Below are positions 51,577-60,719 of a stretch of 64,000 nucleotides of DNA, in pieces. This DNA is from CAZRQL01 sp964602415 (GTDB taxonomy: Bacteria; Bacteroidota; Bacteroidia; Cytophagales; Flammeovirgaceae): positions 1-64,000 of the forward strand of contig CAZRQL010000005.1 in NCBI GenBank assembly GCA_964602415.1, written 5' to 3'. The number at the start of each line of letters is the position of its first letter. Position 1 is the stretch's first letter. The translations under genes and the position numbers were made by a program. The notes beneath the pieces were generated by a model. The model saw only the letters and a list, made by a program, of their open reading frames with translations, was not told where the DNA came from and made no database searches.

Positions 51577-51584
51577 CAAATGTA
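51577..51584 (-). promoter_or_regulatory. -7 element just before the phoH TTG start
   Basis: On the minus strand TACATTTG matches TAnnTTTG, ending 12 bp before the start codon, so the leader would be only a few nucleotides. No well-placed -33 box. Confidence 0.42.
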
Positions 51585-51650
51585 AAGAAAAAATCAACAC
51601 ACACTCACAAATTTGCAGCCTCTAATTCATTACAGAAAATAAAAACCAGT

Positions 51651-51698
51651 ATTCCGAATTAAGCATTAGAAAAACCCTATTGCGTTATCCGAGATAAA
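51651..51698 (+). repeat. Dispersed palindromic repeat, copy 2
   Basis: About 80 percent identical to 15762-15810, same orientation, again in a divergent intergenic region (phoH and the porin gene). The left part CCGAATTAAGC and right part GCGTTATCCG are imperfect inverted arms. The rest of 51565-51780 holds no other feature I can name. Confidence 0.6.
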
Positions 51699-51780
51699 AC
51701 TGCCTCAACTCTTTTGTTGGCAAAGGATTTGTACCAAGCAAAAAAATACAAGATTTGTAGTCAAAAAGGCATTTAACGGG

Positions 51781-52893
51781 ATGCACTGCAATAACAAAAC
51801 TCTTCAAAGTATATTTACTTTTGTTGTACTGATAGGCTTGCAAGCGAGCGGTTTGGCTCAAAACACTGAGCAGGAAAAGCCACAATTGGAGGTTTCAGGT
51901 TTTTTGGAGGTGTTTTATGCTTATGATTTTAACCGACCAAAAACCGATTTCAGACAAACATTCTTGTACAACCACAATCGGCACAGCGAGTTTAACTTGA
52001 ATTTTGGCTGTATGAAGCTTGCTTTGCGACAAGCTAATTATAGAGCAAATTTTGCCTTACAAACAGGCACTTACGCAAACGATAACTACCGCCAAGAGCC
52101 TGATTTGCTAAAAAATATTTTTGAAGCCAATATTGGTATTTCATTGAACCAGCGCAATGATTTGTGGTTGGATGCAGGTGTTTTTGCTTCTCATTTGGGC
52201 TTTGAGAGCAGTATTTCTGCCGACAATTGGACACTGACACGCTCGCTGGCTGCCGAAAATTCGCCTTACTTCCTTTCAGGCGCGAAACTCACCTATACGC
52301 CCTACAAAAAATGGGAATTTGCCGCATTGGTACTAAATGGATGGCAACGAATACAAAGACTTCAAGGCAACTCTATGCCCTCTTGGGGTACGCAGCTAAA
52401 CTACAAACCTACAGATAACGCTTCATTGAATTGGAGTACTTTTTTGGGTACAGACGACCCCGACAGCACAAGGCGCATGCGGTATTTCAATAATTTTTAC
52501 GCACAGTTACAAATTTCACAAAAACTTGGTCTGATAGCGGGATTTGATATTGGTATGCAACAAAATCGCAAGGGAAGCAGTTTTTACGATTTCTGGCTGG
52601 TTTATACCCTCATAGCCCAATACCAAATCAAAGAAAAGTGGAAAACAGCCCTAAGAGCTGAGTATTACCAAGACCAAAAAGAGATTATCATACAAACAGC
52701 CAATCAGAGTGGATTCCAAACCGGAGGTTTTTCTTGGAATATAGACTACCTGCCAAATGAAAAAGCTATGTGCAGAATAGAAGCACGACTATTCAATAGC
52801 CGGTATCCGATTTTTGAAATTGAAAATACAAAGGCAAGCAAAAATAACTTCATATTGGTTGGTTCAATTGCAATTAAATTAAACCAGAATTAA
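51781..52893 (+). CDS. OmpL/BBP2-like outer-membrane porin
   Basis: A 370-residue beta-barrel protein: a signal peptide (cut near SGLAQ), then LEVSGFLEVFYAYDFNRP at the mature start and barrel strands alternating aromatic and polar residues to IAIKLNQN. The NHNRHSEFNLNFG segment and the DNWTLTRSLAAENSPYFLSG region resemble the BBP2/OmpL family (PF07642). It probably forms a passive channel; no substrate can be said. ATG 51781 is the only start giving the signal peptide. It converges with pncB. Confidence 0.78.
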   Translation: MHCNNKTLQSIFTFVVLIGLQASGLAQNTEQEKPQLEVSGFLEVFYAYDFNRPKTDFRQTFLYNHNRHSEFNLNFGCMKLALRQANYRANFALQTGTYANDNYRQEPDLLKNIFEANIGISLNQRNDLWLDAGVFASHLGFESSISADNWTLTRSLAAENSPYFLSGAKLTYTPYKKWEFAALVLNGWQRIQRLQGNSMPSWGTQLNYKPTDNASLNWSTFLGTDDPDSTRRMRYFNNFYAQLQISQKLGLIAGFDIGMQQNRKGSSFYDFWLVYTLIAQYQIKEKWKTALRAEYYQDQKEIIIQTANQSGFQTGGFSWNIDYLPNEKAMCRIEARLFNSRYPIFEIENTKASKNNFILVGSIAIKLNQN

Positions 52894-52971
52894 AAAAAAC
52901 AATATTTAACCAATATTAAGGACGGTTGAAAAAATACGCCCCTATAAATGCTCTTATGTCAGCTTTTGTGG

Positions 52972-54411
52972 TTAATTAACTCGTTTATGAGAAAGGATAA
53001 GCTCGTTTCTTTTGTCGAAGAGAGATTTTTCTAAACCGACAGGGTAAATATGTGGGTTGGTGAACCTTTTGATGCTGGGGTGCAAAGCGTTCATCTGTTC
53101 CAAACAGCGGTTTTTGATTTGGGTAATGGTAGGGCGATGCAAAATTTGACCGTCTTTCATCACTTCTATGAGCAAATCTTCAAACTCGCCCTCTAATTTT
53201 TTTCTTCGGGTGGCATCAGCGGGGTCTATGATGATGTTGGAAAGTGGCTCTTTGCCCAACTCGTCAAATATCATATCGGCTAAAAATCCGTTCTCGTTGC
53301 GGTAGCGGCGCACTTGCAGTTTTCCGGGTATGGATGTTTTGGCGGCTTGTTCAGAGATTTTTATTTTAGGAATCCAAGTTTGGCCTTCTTGTAAGGCAGT
53401 GAGTTTGTACACTCCTCCCAGAGCGGGTTGGTCAAAAGCGGTAGAGAGTTTTGTGCCTACTCCCCAGATGTCAATTTTGGCATCTTGTTGGGTTTTGAGG
53501 CTGGCGATGATGTGCTCGTCGAGGTCATTGCTGGCCACAATCTTGGTATGGGTAAACCCTGCCGCATCAAGTTTTTTGCGGGCTTCGATACTCAAATAGG
53601 CCAAATCGCCCGAGTCAAGTCTGATTCCGAGCAAATCTTTGCCTTGTTCTCTGAGTTTCAAGCCTATGGCTATGGCATTGTCCACGCCTTCGAGGGTATC
53701 ATAAGTATCCACCAGCAAGGTCGAGTTTTCAGGCATGGCTTCACAATAGGTCTGAAAAGCCTCTTGCTCAGTTGGAAAAGCCATTACCCAACTGTGTGCG
53801 TGGGTGCCCCGTACTGGAATATCGTGTATCTTAGCAGCCAAGACGTTTGAGGTAGCATCTGCGCCCCCGATGTAAGCTGCCCGTGAAGCCGAAATTGCTC
53901 CGTCAATGCCTTGCCCTCGTCTCATTCCAAACTCCAAAATTGTGTCTGTGCCGGCGGCCAAACGTATTCGGGCGGCTTTGGTGGCAATGAGAGTCTGAAA
54001 GTTGATGGTATTGAGGAGGGCAGATTCTACCAACTGACACTGCCACAAGTCGCCTTGCACCCTCATCAAGGGTTCGTTGGGAAAAACAACCGTGCCTTCG
54101 GGAATTGCCCAAACCTGAGCCGTAAACCTAAAATTTTCCAAAAACCGCAAAAAGCCCTCGTCAAATTTAGCCTGCTGCAATCCGGCTAAATAATCTAAGT
54201 CAGTGCGTGCGAACCGCAACGAAGCCAAATAATCCAACACAGGCTCCAAACCCGCACAAACACTAAAACCACCCATAAACGGGTTATGACGAAAGTAAAG
54301 ATTGAATATAGCCTGTCGGGTATGAATTTGATTCTTCCAGTACCCATAAGACATGGTAAACTGATAAAAATCGCTCAATAGTGCCAAAGAAGTGCCGTAT
54401 AGATTGCTCAT
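52972..54411 (-). CDS. pncB: Nicotinate phosphoribosyltransferase
   Basis: A 479-residue NAPRTase that joins nicotinate and PRPP (with ATP) to make nicotinate mononucleotide for NAD salvage. Motifs: LLSDFYQFTMSYGYWKN at the start, FGMRRGQGIDGAISASRAAYIGGADATSN (about 158-185), GTHAHSWVMAF (phospho-His region, about 203), DTYDTLEGVDNAI, and GIRLDSGDLA (about 264). Length and order fit the long PncB class. It converges on the porin gene and is 20 bp after a lipoprotein gene on the same strand. Confidence 0.95.
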   Translation of the reverse strand: MSNLYGTSLALLSDFYQFTMSYGYWKNQIHTRQAIFNLYFRHNPFMGGFSVCAGLEPVLDYLASLRFARTDLDYLAGLQQAKFDEGFLRFLENFRFTAQVWAIPEGTVVFPNEPLMRVQGDLWQCQLVESALLNTINFQTLIATKAARIRLAAGTDTILEFGMRRGQGIDGAISASRAAYIGGADATSNVLAAKIHDIPVRGTHAHSWVMAFPTEQEAFQTYCEAMPENSTLLVDTYDTLEGVDNAIAIGLKLREQGKDLLGIRLDSGDLAYLSIEARKKLDAAGFTHTKIVASNDLDEHIIASLKTQQDAKIDIWGVGTKLSTAFDQPALGGVYKLTALQEGQTWIPKIKISEQAAKTSIPGKLQVRRYRNENGFLADMIFDELGKEPLSNIIIDPADATRRKKLEGEFEDLLIEVMKDGQILHRPTITQIKNRCLEQMNALHPSIKRFTNPHIYPVGLEKSLFDKRNELILSHKRVN

Positions 54412-54431
54412 GTTTGATAGCTTATTTCAAA

Positions 54432-55025
54432 TTAAATAACTTTCAATTCAACGGCATCAAAATAAACTGCTCCTGTGGTTTGGGTCTGCAAGGCCAGCCA
54501 TATTTCCATTTTTGAGGTTTTTGCTGGAATCTCAAAACTCATCACAAAAGTAGCCCAATCTCTGCTGCCAACTATACCCGTGGTGTATGCCCGACTGGTA
54601 AAAAGCACATAGCGAGGAGACGACTGGTCTTCGGTTTTGCACATAACACCAAACTCAAATCCTCTGCCCGTCAAATCCTCTGTTTTGACACTGGCTGAGA
54701 GCCTGACTTTGCGCCCTATCGGAATGGTGGATACGGGCTGAATCCATACGGCGTAGTTATCTTGCTCGTTGGCGGTGATGTAAGCCGAATATTTGTCGCA
54801 ACAAGCATATTGGTCGGTGATACCAAATTCATAGCCTTTGCTTTGAAAAATCTCAATCAAACTGTCCTGCCAAAATCGAGGCCTTACCCCTCTTTGCAAG
54901 GAATCAAACAACTCAAAACTGCCATTTAATACTAAGTTTGAATAGGGACTCGGGGGCAGACTTTGAGAACCAGTGCCACAAGCTATTAGAAAAGGAAGTA
55001 AAATATAACAATAGTATTTCTTCAT
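54432..55025 (-). CDS. Lipoprotein with jelly-roll (CBM-like) domain
   Basis: A 197-residue lipoprotein (MKKYYCYILLPFLIAC, Cys lipidated) whose mature part opens with NLVLNGSFELFDS and ends with AVYFDAVELKVI, the front and back strands of galactose-binding-like jelly rolls seen in carbohydrate-binding modules; YACCDKYSAYITANE sits between. The frame begins at a TTG (55031), but the ATG at 55025 is better. The sugar-binding role is inferred only from fold-like ends. It lies between pyrC and pncB, separated from pyrC by a hairpin. Confidence 0.75.
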   Translation of the reverse strand: MKKYYCYILLPFLIACGTGSQSLPPSPYSNLVLNGSFELFDSLQRGVRPRFWQDSLIEIFQSKGYEFGITDQYACCDKYSAYITANEQDNYAVWIQPVSTIPIGRKVRLSASVKTEDLTGRGFEFGVMCKTEDQSSPRYVLFTSRAYTTGIVGSRDWATFVMSFEIPAKTSKMEIWLALQTQTTGAVYFDAVELKVI

Positions 55026-55050
55026 AAGCAAATTTTAGAACCGCCATAGC

Positions 55051-55069
55051 AAAGGAGGTTATCTCCTTT
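55051..55069. terminator. Hairpin between pyrC and the lipoprotein gene
   Basis: AAAGGAG and CTCCTTT form a perfect 7-bp stem with a 5-base loop, 39 bp after the pyrC stop and 26 bp before the lipoprotein ATG. There is no T tract on the minus strand, so it may be a weak terminator or leader structure. Confidence 0.4.
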
Positions 55070-55107
55070 ATTGTTGCAATAACGAAAAAAATCAGTGTTA
55101 GCTGCAA

Positions 55108-56442
55108 TCAACGCTGAAAGGTGAGCCTTTTGCCCATTGCGGATTCGTCAAATTTGCCACTGTCGAAGGCCAAATGCCCGGACACGATGGTGTGGGTGAT
55201 TTGATTTTGGAAGGTATGCCCTAAAAAAGGAGACCAATTGCATTTATAGAGCAAAGATTCCGGGCTTACGGTAGTGGTTTTTTGAGGATTGAACAACACC
55301 AAATCAGCCCAATAGCCTTCTCTGATGTAGCCCCTGTTTTGTATTTGGAAGCAGTCTGCCACGCTGTGAGCCATTTTTCTTGCGATTTGTTCAAGAGAGA
55401 TGTTGCCCAATTTCCAATAGTCGAGCATGGCCGGCAAACTGTGTTGCACCAGCGGGCCTCCTGAGGGGGCTTTGAGGTAGCTTTGTTGTTTTTCTTCCAA
55501 GGTATGGGGAGCGTGGTCGGTGGCAATGACATCAATTTTGTCGCTGATGAGAGCCTCCCAGATAGCCTGACGGTCGGCGGCTGTTTTGACAGCAGGATTC
55601 CATTTGATGAGGTTGCCTTTTTGGGGGTAGTCTTCGTCGCAAAACCAAAGGTGGTGGATACAGGCTTCGGCGGTGATGAGTTTTTCGTTGGGGCTGCCGG
55701 CAGCAAACAGTTCCAACTCTTTTTGGGTGGATATGTGCAAGACATGAAGTCTGGCTCTGTGCTTTTTGGCCAAATCAACGGCCAAAGACGAAGAGGCAAA
55801 GCAAGCCTCTGCATCTCTTATGATGGGGTGATGCTGTGCGCTAAGGTTTTCCTCCCCGATTTCTTGGATGAGTCTTTTTAAGTTTTGGGCAATGAGTTTG
55901 TCATCTTCGCAATGGGTGGCAATCAAAACAGGCGAAGCGGCAAAGATTTTTTCCAAAGCCTCTGGCTCGTTGACCAGCAAACTTCCGGTTGAAGACCCCA
56001 TAAAAATTTTCAACCCGCAGACATATTGAGGATTGATTTTTTTGATTTCTTCGAGATTTTCGCCCGAAGCCCCCAAATAAAACGAATAGTTGGCCAGGCT
56101 GACTTGAGAAGCGCGTAAGTATTTGGCTTCCAATAGCTCGTGGGTAGTAGTTGAGGGATTGGTATTGGGCATTTCCATGTAAGAAGTTATCCCACCGGCA
56201 ACCGCCGCCCTTGACTCGGTGTAGATACTGGCTTTTTGGGGGAATCCCGGCTCTCTAAAGTGAACTTGGTCATCAATAACTCCCGGCATCATATACAAGC
56301 CCGAAGCATCAATTTCTCGGTCGTATCGCCCGGGTATAAATGAATCAATTTTGACTATATGGCCGTCTCTGATGAGTACGTCTGCCTCAAATTTTATGCC
56401 TTCATTGACAATAACCGCGTTGCGGATTAGGATGGATTGCAT
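55108..56442 (-). CDS. pyrC: Dihydroorotase
   Basis: A 444-residue type I dihydroorotase, cyclising carbamoyl aspartate in pyrimidine synthesis. Metal-binding motif DDQVHFREPG (about 57-66), the carboxylated-lysine strand CGLKIFMGSSTG (about 143), two His-bearing strands LIATHCEDD and ARLHVLHIST (about 175 and 235), and the catalytic-Asp motif ATDHAPHTLEEK (about 308). Full length. The reaction call could be allantoinase in principle, but the HFREPG and DHAPHT pair fits dihydroorotase best. Confidence 0.93.
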   Translation of the reverse strand: MQSILIRNAVIVNEGIKFEADVLIRDGHIVKIDSFIPGRYDREIDASGLYMMPGVIDDQVHFREPGFPQKASIYTESRAAVAGGITSYMEMPNTNPSTTTHELLEAKYLRASQVSLANYSFYLGASGENLEEIKKINPQYVCGLKIFMGSSTGSLLVNEPEALEKIFAASPVLIATHCEDDKLIAQNLKRLIQEIGEENLSAQHHPIIRDAEACFASSSLAVDLAKKHRARLHVLHISTQKELELFAAGSPNEKLITAEACIHHLWFCDEDYPQKGNLIKWNPAVKTAADRQAIWEALISDKIDVIATDHAPHTLEEKQQSYLKAPSGGPLVQHSLPAMLDYWKLGNISLEQIARKMAHSVADCFQIQNRGYIREGYWADLVLFNPQKTTTVSPESLLYKCNWSPFLGHTFQNQITHTIVSGHLAFDSGKFDESAMGKRLTFQR

Positions 56443-56505
56443 GTTGGATTTAATTATCTGAAGAGCAAAAATGCCTTAGTACAACGCAAAGTAAAGCCAT
56501 TTTCT

Positions 56506-59500
56506 CTATTTGCCCAACCTCTCCTCAGCCAAGATTTGCCCAGAGTTTGATTTGTTGAAGACCCAAAATATGATAGGGAAGACCAGCAAAGTCAAAATAG
56601 TGGCCGTAACCAAGCCGCCAATAATGACAACAGCCAAAGGCTTTTGGGATTCAGAGCCTATGCCTGTGGAAATGGCCGCCGGAAAAAGCCCAATCGAAGC
56701 CATCAAAGCAGTCATGACAACAGGGCGAATCCTGAGTTTAACTCCTTCAAATATAGCTTGTTCCAACGTACTGTGCGCCCTGAGTCTTTTTTCAAATTCG
56801 GCCACCAAAATCACCCCATTTTGTACGCAAATCCCAAAAAGTGCAATAAAACCCACACCGGCAGAAATCCCAAAGTTTATCCCCGTAAGATGAAGTGCCA
56901 ACACCCCGCCAATAACGGCAAAAGGAACATTGGCAATCACCAACAGCGCATCTTTTACACTGCCAAACATGACAAAAAGCAAAAAGAAAATCAAAATCAG
57001 ACTCACCGGAACCACTTCCATGAGCCTTTGGGTAGCGCGCACTTGGTTTTCAAATTCCCCCGTCCAAGCGATTTTGTAGCCTCTGGGCAGGTTGATTTGG
57101 CTCACATTGGCTTGGGCTTCGGCTATGGTGCTGCCCAAATCGCGCTCGCGTACCGAAAATTTGATGGCTATGTATCGTTTGGTATCGTCGCGGTAGATAA
57201 AAGCCGGGCCGGTGATTTTTTTGATTTCCGATATTTCTTTCAGGGGTATTTTGTGCCCCGAAATGGTAGGCACTTTCAAATCGGCCACATCGTTTTCGTT
57301 TTTTCTAAACTCTTGGGCGTAGCGGATTCTGACATCAAACTTCCTTTCCCCTTCGTACTTTTGGGTGATGGTTTTGCCGCCTATGGCCATTTCGATGACC
57401 GATTGGGCATCGGCCAGCATCACGCCAGAAGCAGCCATTTTATCCCTGTCCAATACCACGCTCAGTTCGGGCTGCCCCACGTTGCGCAAAATACCCACAT
57501 CTTTGACCCCTCCAACGTTTTTGATTTGGGCAATTACTTTGTTGGCCAACTCGTCAAGCAAATCTAAGTTGTCGCCGTATATTTTGATGGCGTTGGCGGC
57601 TTTGACACCGGCTGCCGCTTCGGCTACGTTGTCTATGATAGGCTGGGAGTAGTTGTAGGTAATCCCTTGGTATTGTGTGAGTTCTTTGTCCATCTCTTCG
57701 ATGAGTTGTTCGAGGGAAATGTCTCGTTTCCATTGTTTTTTGGGATACAAATCCACCTGAAACTGCACAAAATAAAATCCGTTAGGATCGGTCCCGTCGT
57801 TGCTCCTTCCAGTTTGAGAAAGCACTTTTTCTACTTCTTCAAACTCCAAAAGCCTCTCGCGCAGCGTATTGGTCATTTTCATGCTTTCAGGCAAAGAGAG
57901 GCTCATGGGCAGTTCGGCAGTAACCCAGAGTGCGCCTTCGTTGAGTTGGGGCAAAAACTCCGTACCCAAAAAACGGGTTGAAAAAAGAGTGCCGACCAAA
58001 ACCAAAACAGCTAACACAAGCGTGAAGGCTTTATTTCTAAAGGCGTACACAAAATTGCGCATCACCAGCCTGTCAATAAAATTGACAAAAAAGTTATTTT
58101 TCTCTTTTACGTTTTTGTTCAAAAGGATATGGCAAAGCGCAGGCACCAATGTAAGGGTAAAAAGCAAGGCCCCCAACAAGGCAAAGCCCAGCGTATAAGC
58201 CAAGGGCGAAAACATTTTACCTTCTACTTTTTGAAAAGCAAAAATTGGCAAAAGAGCCGAAATAATGATGAGTTTTGAAAAGAAAATGGCTTTTCCCATC
58301 TCTGCTCCGGTCTTTTTGATGTAGCTGCCTTTGGCCAGTTTGTTGTAGGCATCCATGCCTTTTTTGTGAGCCAAGTGGTCTAAACTCACAAAAATACCTT
58401 CCACCATCACCACAGCCCCGTCCACTATGATACCAAAATCAACCGCACCCAAAGAGAGCAGATTCGCACCCATCCCCATAGCATTCAAGCACAAAAACGC
58501 AAACAGCAAGGACAGCGGTATGACAAGCGAAACAATCAGGGTAGTGCGCCAGTCCGCCATAAAAATAAACACCACGAAAATCACCAACACAATCCCCTCG
58601 GTGAGATTAGTAAGTACCGTTTTGGTGGTGTAGTTCATCAGTTCGTCTCTGTCATAAAAAGTTTCTATTTGCACATCTGAGGGCAACACAAACTCATTTA
58701 GTTCTTTAATTTTATCTTTAATTCGGGATAAAACTTGCTTAGGGTTTTCGCCTTTGCGCATCACCACTATGCCCTCAACCACATCGTCGTTTTCGTTTAA
58801 GCCCACCTGACCCACTCTTGGCAACGAAGATTCAAGTACTTTGGCAATATTTTTTACTAAAATCGGGTTTCCATCAGCCGCATCAATGATAATATTTTCA
58901 ATATCGCTCACCGAATTAAGCAGTCCAATGCCCCTGACGACAAAGGCTTGGTTGTTTTTTTCGATGATATCGCCCCCCACGTTGAGGTTGCTCCTTGCGG
59001 CGGCTTCATAGACCTCCAGAGGAGTCAAATCGTATTTGGAGAGCAAATTAGGGTCAACACTGATTTCATAGACCTTTTCTTGTCCTCCAAAAGCCACTAT
59101 GTCGGCCACTCCCGAAATAGCCCTCAATTGCCTGTCTATCATCCAGTTTTGTATGGTCAAAAGTTCCCTCGTATCACGGGTCGGGCTTTTGAGTACATAG
59201 CGAAAAATTTCGCCTGTCGGTCCGTAGGGGGGTTGTACTTCAGGTTTGACCGCTTCCGGCAAATCTACATTGACAAGCAAATTATTGACTTGCTGCCTTG
59301 CAAAAAAATCTTCTACTTCATCTTCAAATATGATTTTTATGACCGAAAGACCAAACATGGTTACACTGCGCACGCTGGTCTTGCGCTGGACAGCCGCCAT
59401 TGCGATTTCTATGGGGGTGGTTACAAAACGCTCAATTTCCTCTGCGCTGCGTCCTTTCCATTCCGTTACTATGATAATCTGGGTATTGGTTACGTCGGGA

Positions 59501-59625
59501 AAGGCTTCTATGGGCATGCTCCTAAAGGCCAAAAAACCCGCTATAAAAAGCAATACAACCCAAAAAAATGTAAATGCTTTATTTTTAATAGAAAAAGCAA
59601 TAATATTTCTAATAAATTTATTCAT
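56506..59625 (-). CDS. CzcA-type heavy-metal RND efflux pump
   Basis: A 1039-residue RND inner-membrane pump of the HME group. Twelve membrane segments flank two large periplasmic loops. The segment VDFGIIVDGAVVMVEG (about 400) carries the acidic residues of the proton relay in the version seen in CzcA-type (Co/Zn/Cd) pumps rather than the CusA (Cu/Ag) form; FRSMPIEAFPDVTN at 30-43 is the canonical start. It works with the adaptor and TolC genes upstream on the same strand. The metal is inferred from the motif type, not proven. Confidence 0.95.
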   Translation of the reverse strand: MNKFIRNIIAFSIKNKAFTFFWVVLLFIAGFLAFRSMPIEAFPDVTNTQIIIVTEWKGRSAEEIERFVTTPIEIAMAAVQRKTSVRSVTMFGLSVIKIIFEDEVEDFFARQQVNNLLVNVDLPEAVKPEVQPPYGPTGEIFRYVLKSPTRDTRELLTIQNWMIDRQLRAISGVADIVAFGGQEKVYEISVDPNLLSKYDLTPLEVYEAAARSNLNVGGDIIEKNNQAFVVRGIGLLNSVSDIENIIIDAADGNPILVKNIAKVLESSLPRVGQVGLNENDDVVEGIVVMRKGENPKQVLSRIKDKIKELNEFVLPSDVQIETFYDRDELMNYTTKTVLTNLTEGIVLVIFVVFIFMADWRTTLIVSLVIPLSLLFAFLCLNAMGMGANLLSLGAVDFGIIVDGAVVMVEGIFVSLDHLAHKKGMDAYNKLAKGSYIKKTGAEMGKAIFFSKLIIISALLPIFAFQKVEGKMFSPLAYTLGFALLGALLFTLTLVPALCHILLNKNVKEKNNFFVNFIDRLVMRNFVYAFRNKAFTLVLAVLVLVGTLFSTRFLGTEFLPQLNEGALWVTAELPMSLSLPESMKMTNTLRERLLEFEEVEKVLSQTGRSNDGTDPNGFYFVQFQVDLYPKKQWKRDISLEQLIEEMDKELTQYQGITYNYSQPIIDNVAEAAAGVKAANAIKIYGDNLDLLDELANKVIAQIKNVGGVKDVGILRNVGQPELSVVLDRDKMAASGVMLADAQSVIEMAIGGKTITQKYEGERKFDVRIRYAQEFRKNENDVADLKVPTISGHKIPLKEISEIKKITGPAFIYRDDTKRYIAIKFSVRERDLGSTIAEAQANVSQINLPRGYKIAWTGEFENQVRATQRLMEVVPVSLILIFFLLFVMFGSVKDALLVIANVPFAVIGGVLALHLTGINFGISAGVGFIALFGICVQNGVILVAEFEKRLRAHSTLEQAIFEGVKLRIRPVVMTALMASIGLFPAAISTGIGSESQKPLAVVIIGGLVTATILTLLVFPIIFWVFNKSNSGQILAEERLGK

Positions 59626-59638
59626 CGGATATTTATTT

Positions 59639-60718
59639 TCAATCAGTCAAAGCATCGTAGATATAAAGCTGATTGCTGCTTACTACGATTTCTCCCTCAG
59701 AAATTCCTCCATTTAAATAAGTTAGGTTTCCTACTTGTCTGAGAACTTCTACGGCACGCACAGAAACATCATAAGGGCTTTTGAAAACCACCACAAAGTT
59801 TTTGCTTTTATCGAAAATTATGGAACGGGAAGGAACGCACAGTGCATTTCTATTTTCTTTGTAAGAAAGCAGCACATAGGCCCTCATATCCGGTTTGAGC
59901 AATAAGTCATGGTTGTCCAATTTGATTCTTACCGTCATGGCTTTGGTTTGGGGGTCTATGATATTGAATATTTTATCCACCCTGCCATAAAAGGTCTTAT
60001 CAGGATAACTCAATGTTTTTATTTGCGCCTCTCCGCCCAGTTTTACTTGGTTTATATCGGATTCATTTACGTTGGCCATCACCCAAACATCTTCCAAATC
60101 CGCTACGTCAAATATATTTTCGGTTCTGTCGTCGCGCAACAGCATCCCTTCATTGATATTTTTTTGAATAATAAAACCATTAATAGGGGCACGCACTTCA
60201 TAAACAGCCCCATTGCGAATGCTGTAAATATCGAAAGTGGTCATGATTCGATTCAAATGCGCTTTGGCTTTTTCCAATTTGCTCCTTGCCTCTATCACGT
60301 CGCGCTCCACACTCAAATTGCCCTCAAAAAGCTCTTGAATCACTTTTAAATCATTTGTTGCCACCAAAACATCGTTTTTTGCATCTTCAAGTTGCTTTTC
60401 AAATTCTGCCACCTCGGTACTGTGTATTTCAGCCAACAACTGCCCCTTCTTCACATAATCCCCCAACTCGACATAAACTTTGGTTACACTGCCACCAAAA
60501 ACCGGAAATATCTCAATCAATTTATTTTTATCGGTAGTAATTTTACCATAAAACTTATGTTGGCTAATCAGGGGGGTTTCTTTTACGGTATCAAGAATAA
60601 TTGACTCTTTGAGTTTTTCGCTCAATACAAAGCTCTCCCTTATGTTATTGTAATTGGGTTCTTGTTTACATCCATAAACAAGAATACCGATGAGTATAAA
60701 AAATAATTTTTTTGCCAT
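59639..60718 (-). CDS. RND efflux periplasmic adaptor (CzcB/CusB-like) lipoprotein
   Basis: A 359-residue membrane-fusion protein with a lipobox (LVYGC, Cys17). The barrel-sandwich (lipoyl-like) halves contain VFGGSVTKVYVELGDYVKKGQLLAEIHS (about 75-101) and VYEVRAPINGFIIQKNINEGMLL (about 168-190), separated by an alpha hairpin, then a beta barrel with VWVMANVNESDINQVKLG. It bridges the pump to TolC and may bind metal, but lacks His-rich ends. It lies 13 bp before the pump gene and 1 bp after the TolC gene, one operon. Confidence 0.94.
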   Translation of the reverse strand: MAKKLFFILIGILVYGCKQEPNYNNIRESFVLSEKLKESIILDTVKETPLISQHKFYGKITTDKNKLIEIFPVFGGSVTKVYVELGDYVKKGQLLAEIHSTEVAEFEKQLEDAKNDVLVATNDLKVIQELFEGNLSVERDVIEARSKLEKAKAHLNRIMTTFDIYSIRNGAVYEVRAPINGFIIQKNINEGMLLRDDRTENIFDVADLEDVWVMANVNESDINQVKLGGEAQIKTLSYPDKTFYGRVDKIFNIIDPQTKAMTVRIKLDNHDLLLKPDMRAYVLLSYKENRNALCVPSRSIIFDKSKNFVVVFKSPYDVSVRAVEVLRQVGNLTYLNGGISEGEIVVSSNQLYIYDALTD

Positions 60719-60719
60719 G

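Noticed and set aside
56644..57567. Long plus-strand open frame (307 codons) inside the RND pump gene
   Set aside because: It is antisense to a full-length CzcA homologue, has a His/Lys/Asn-rich composition unlike a real protein and has no start context.
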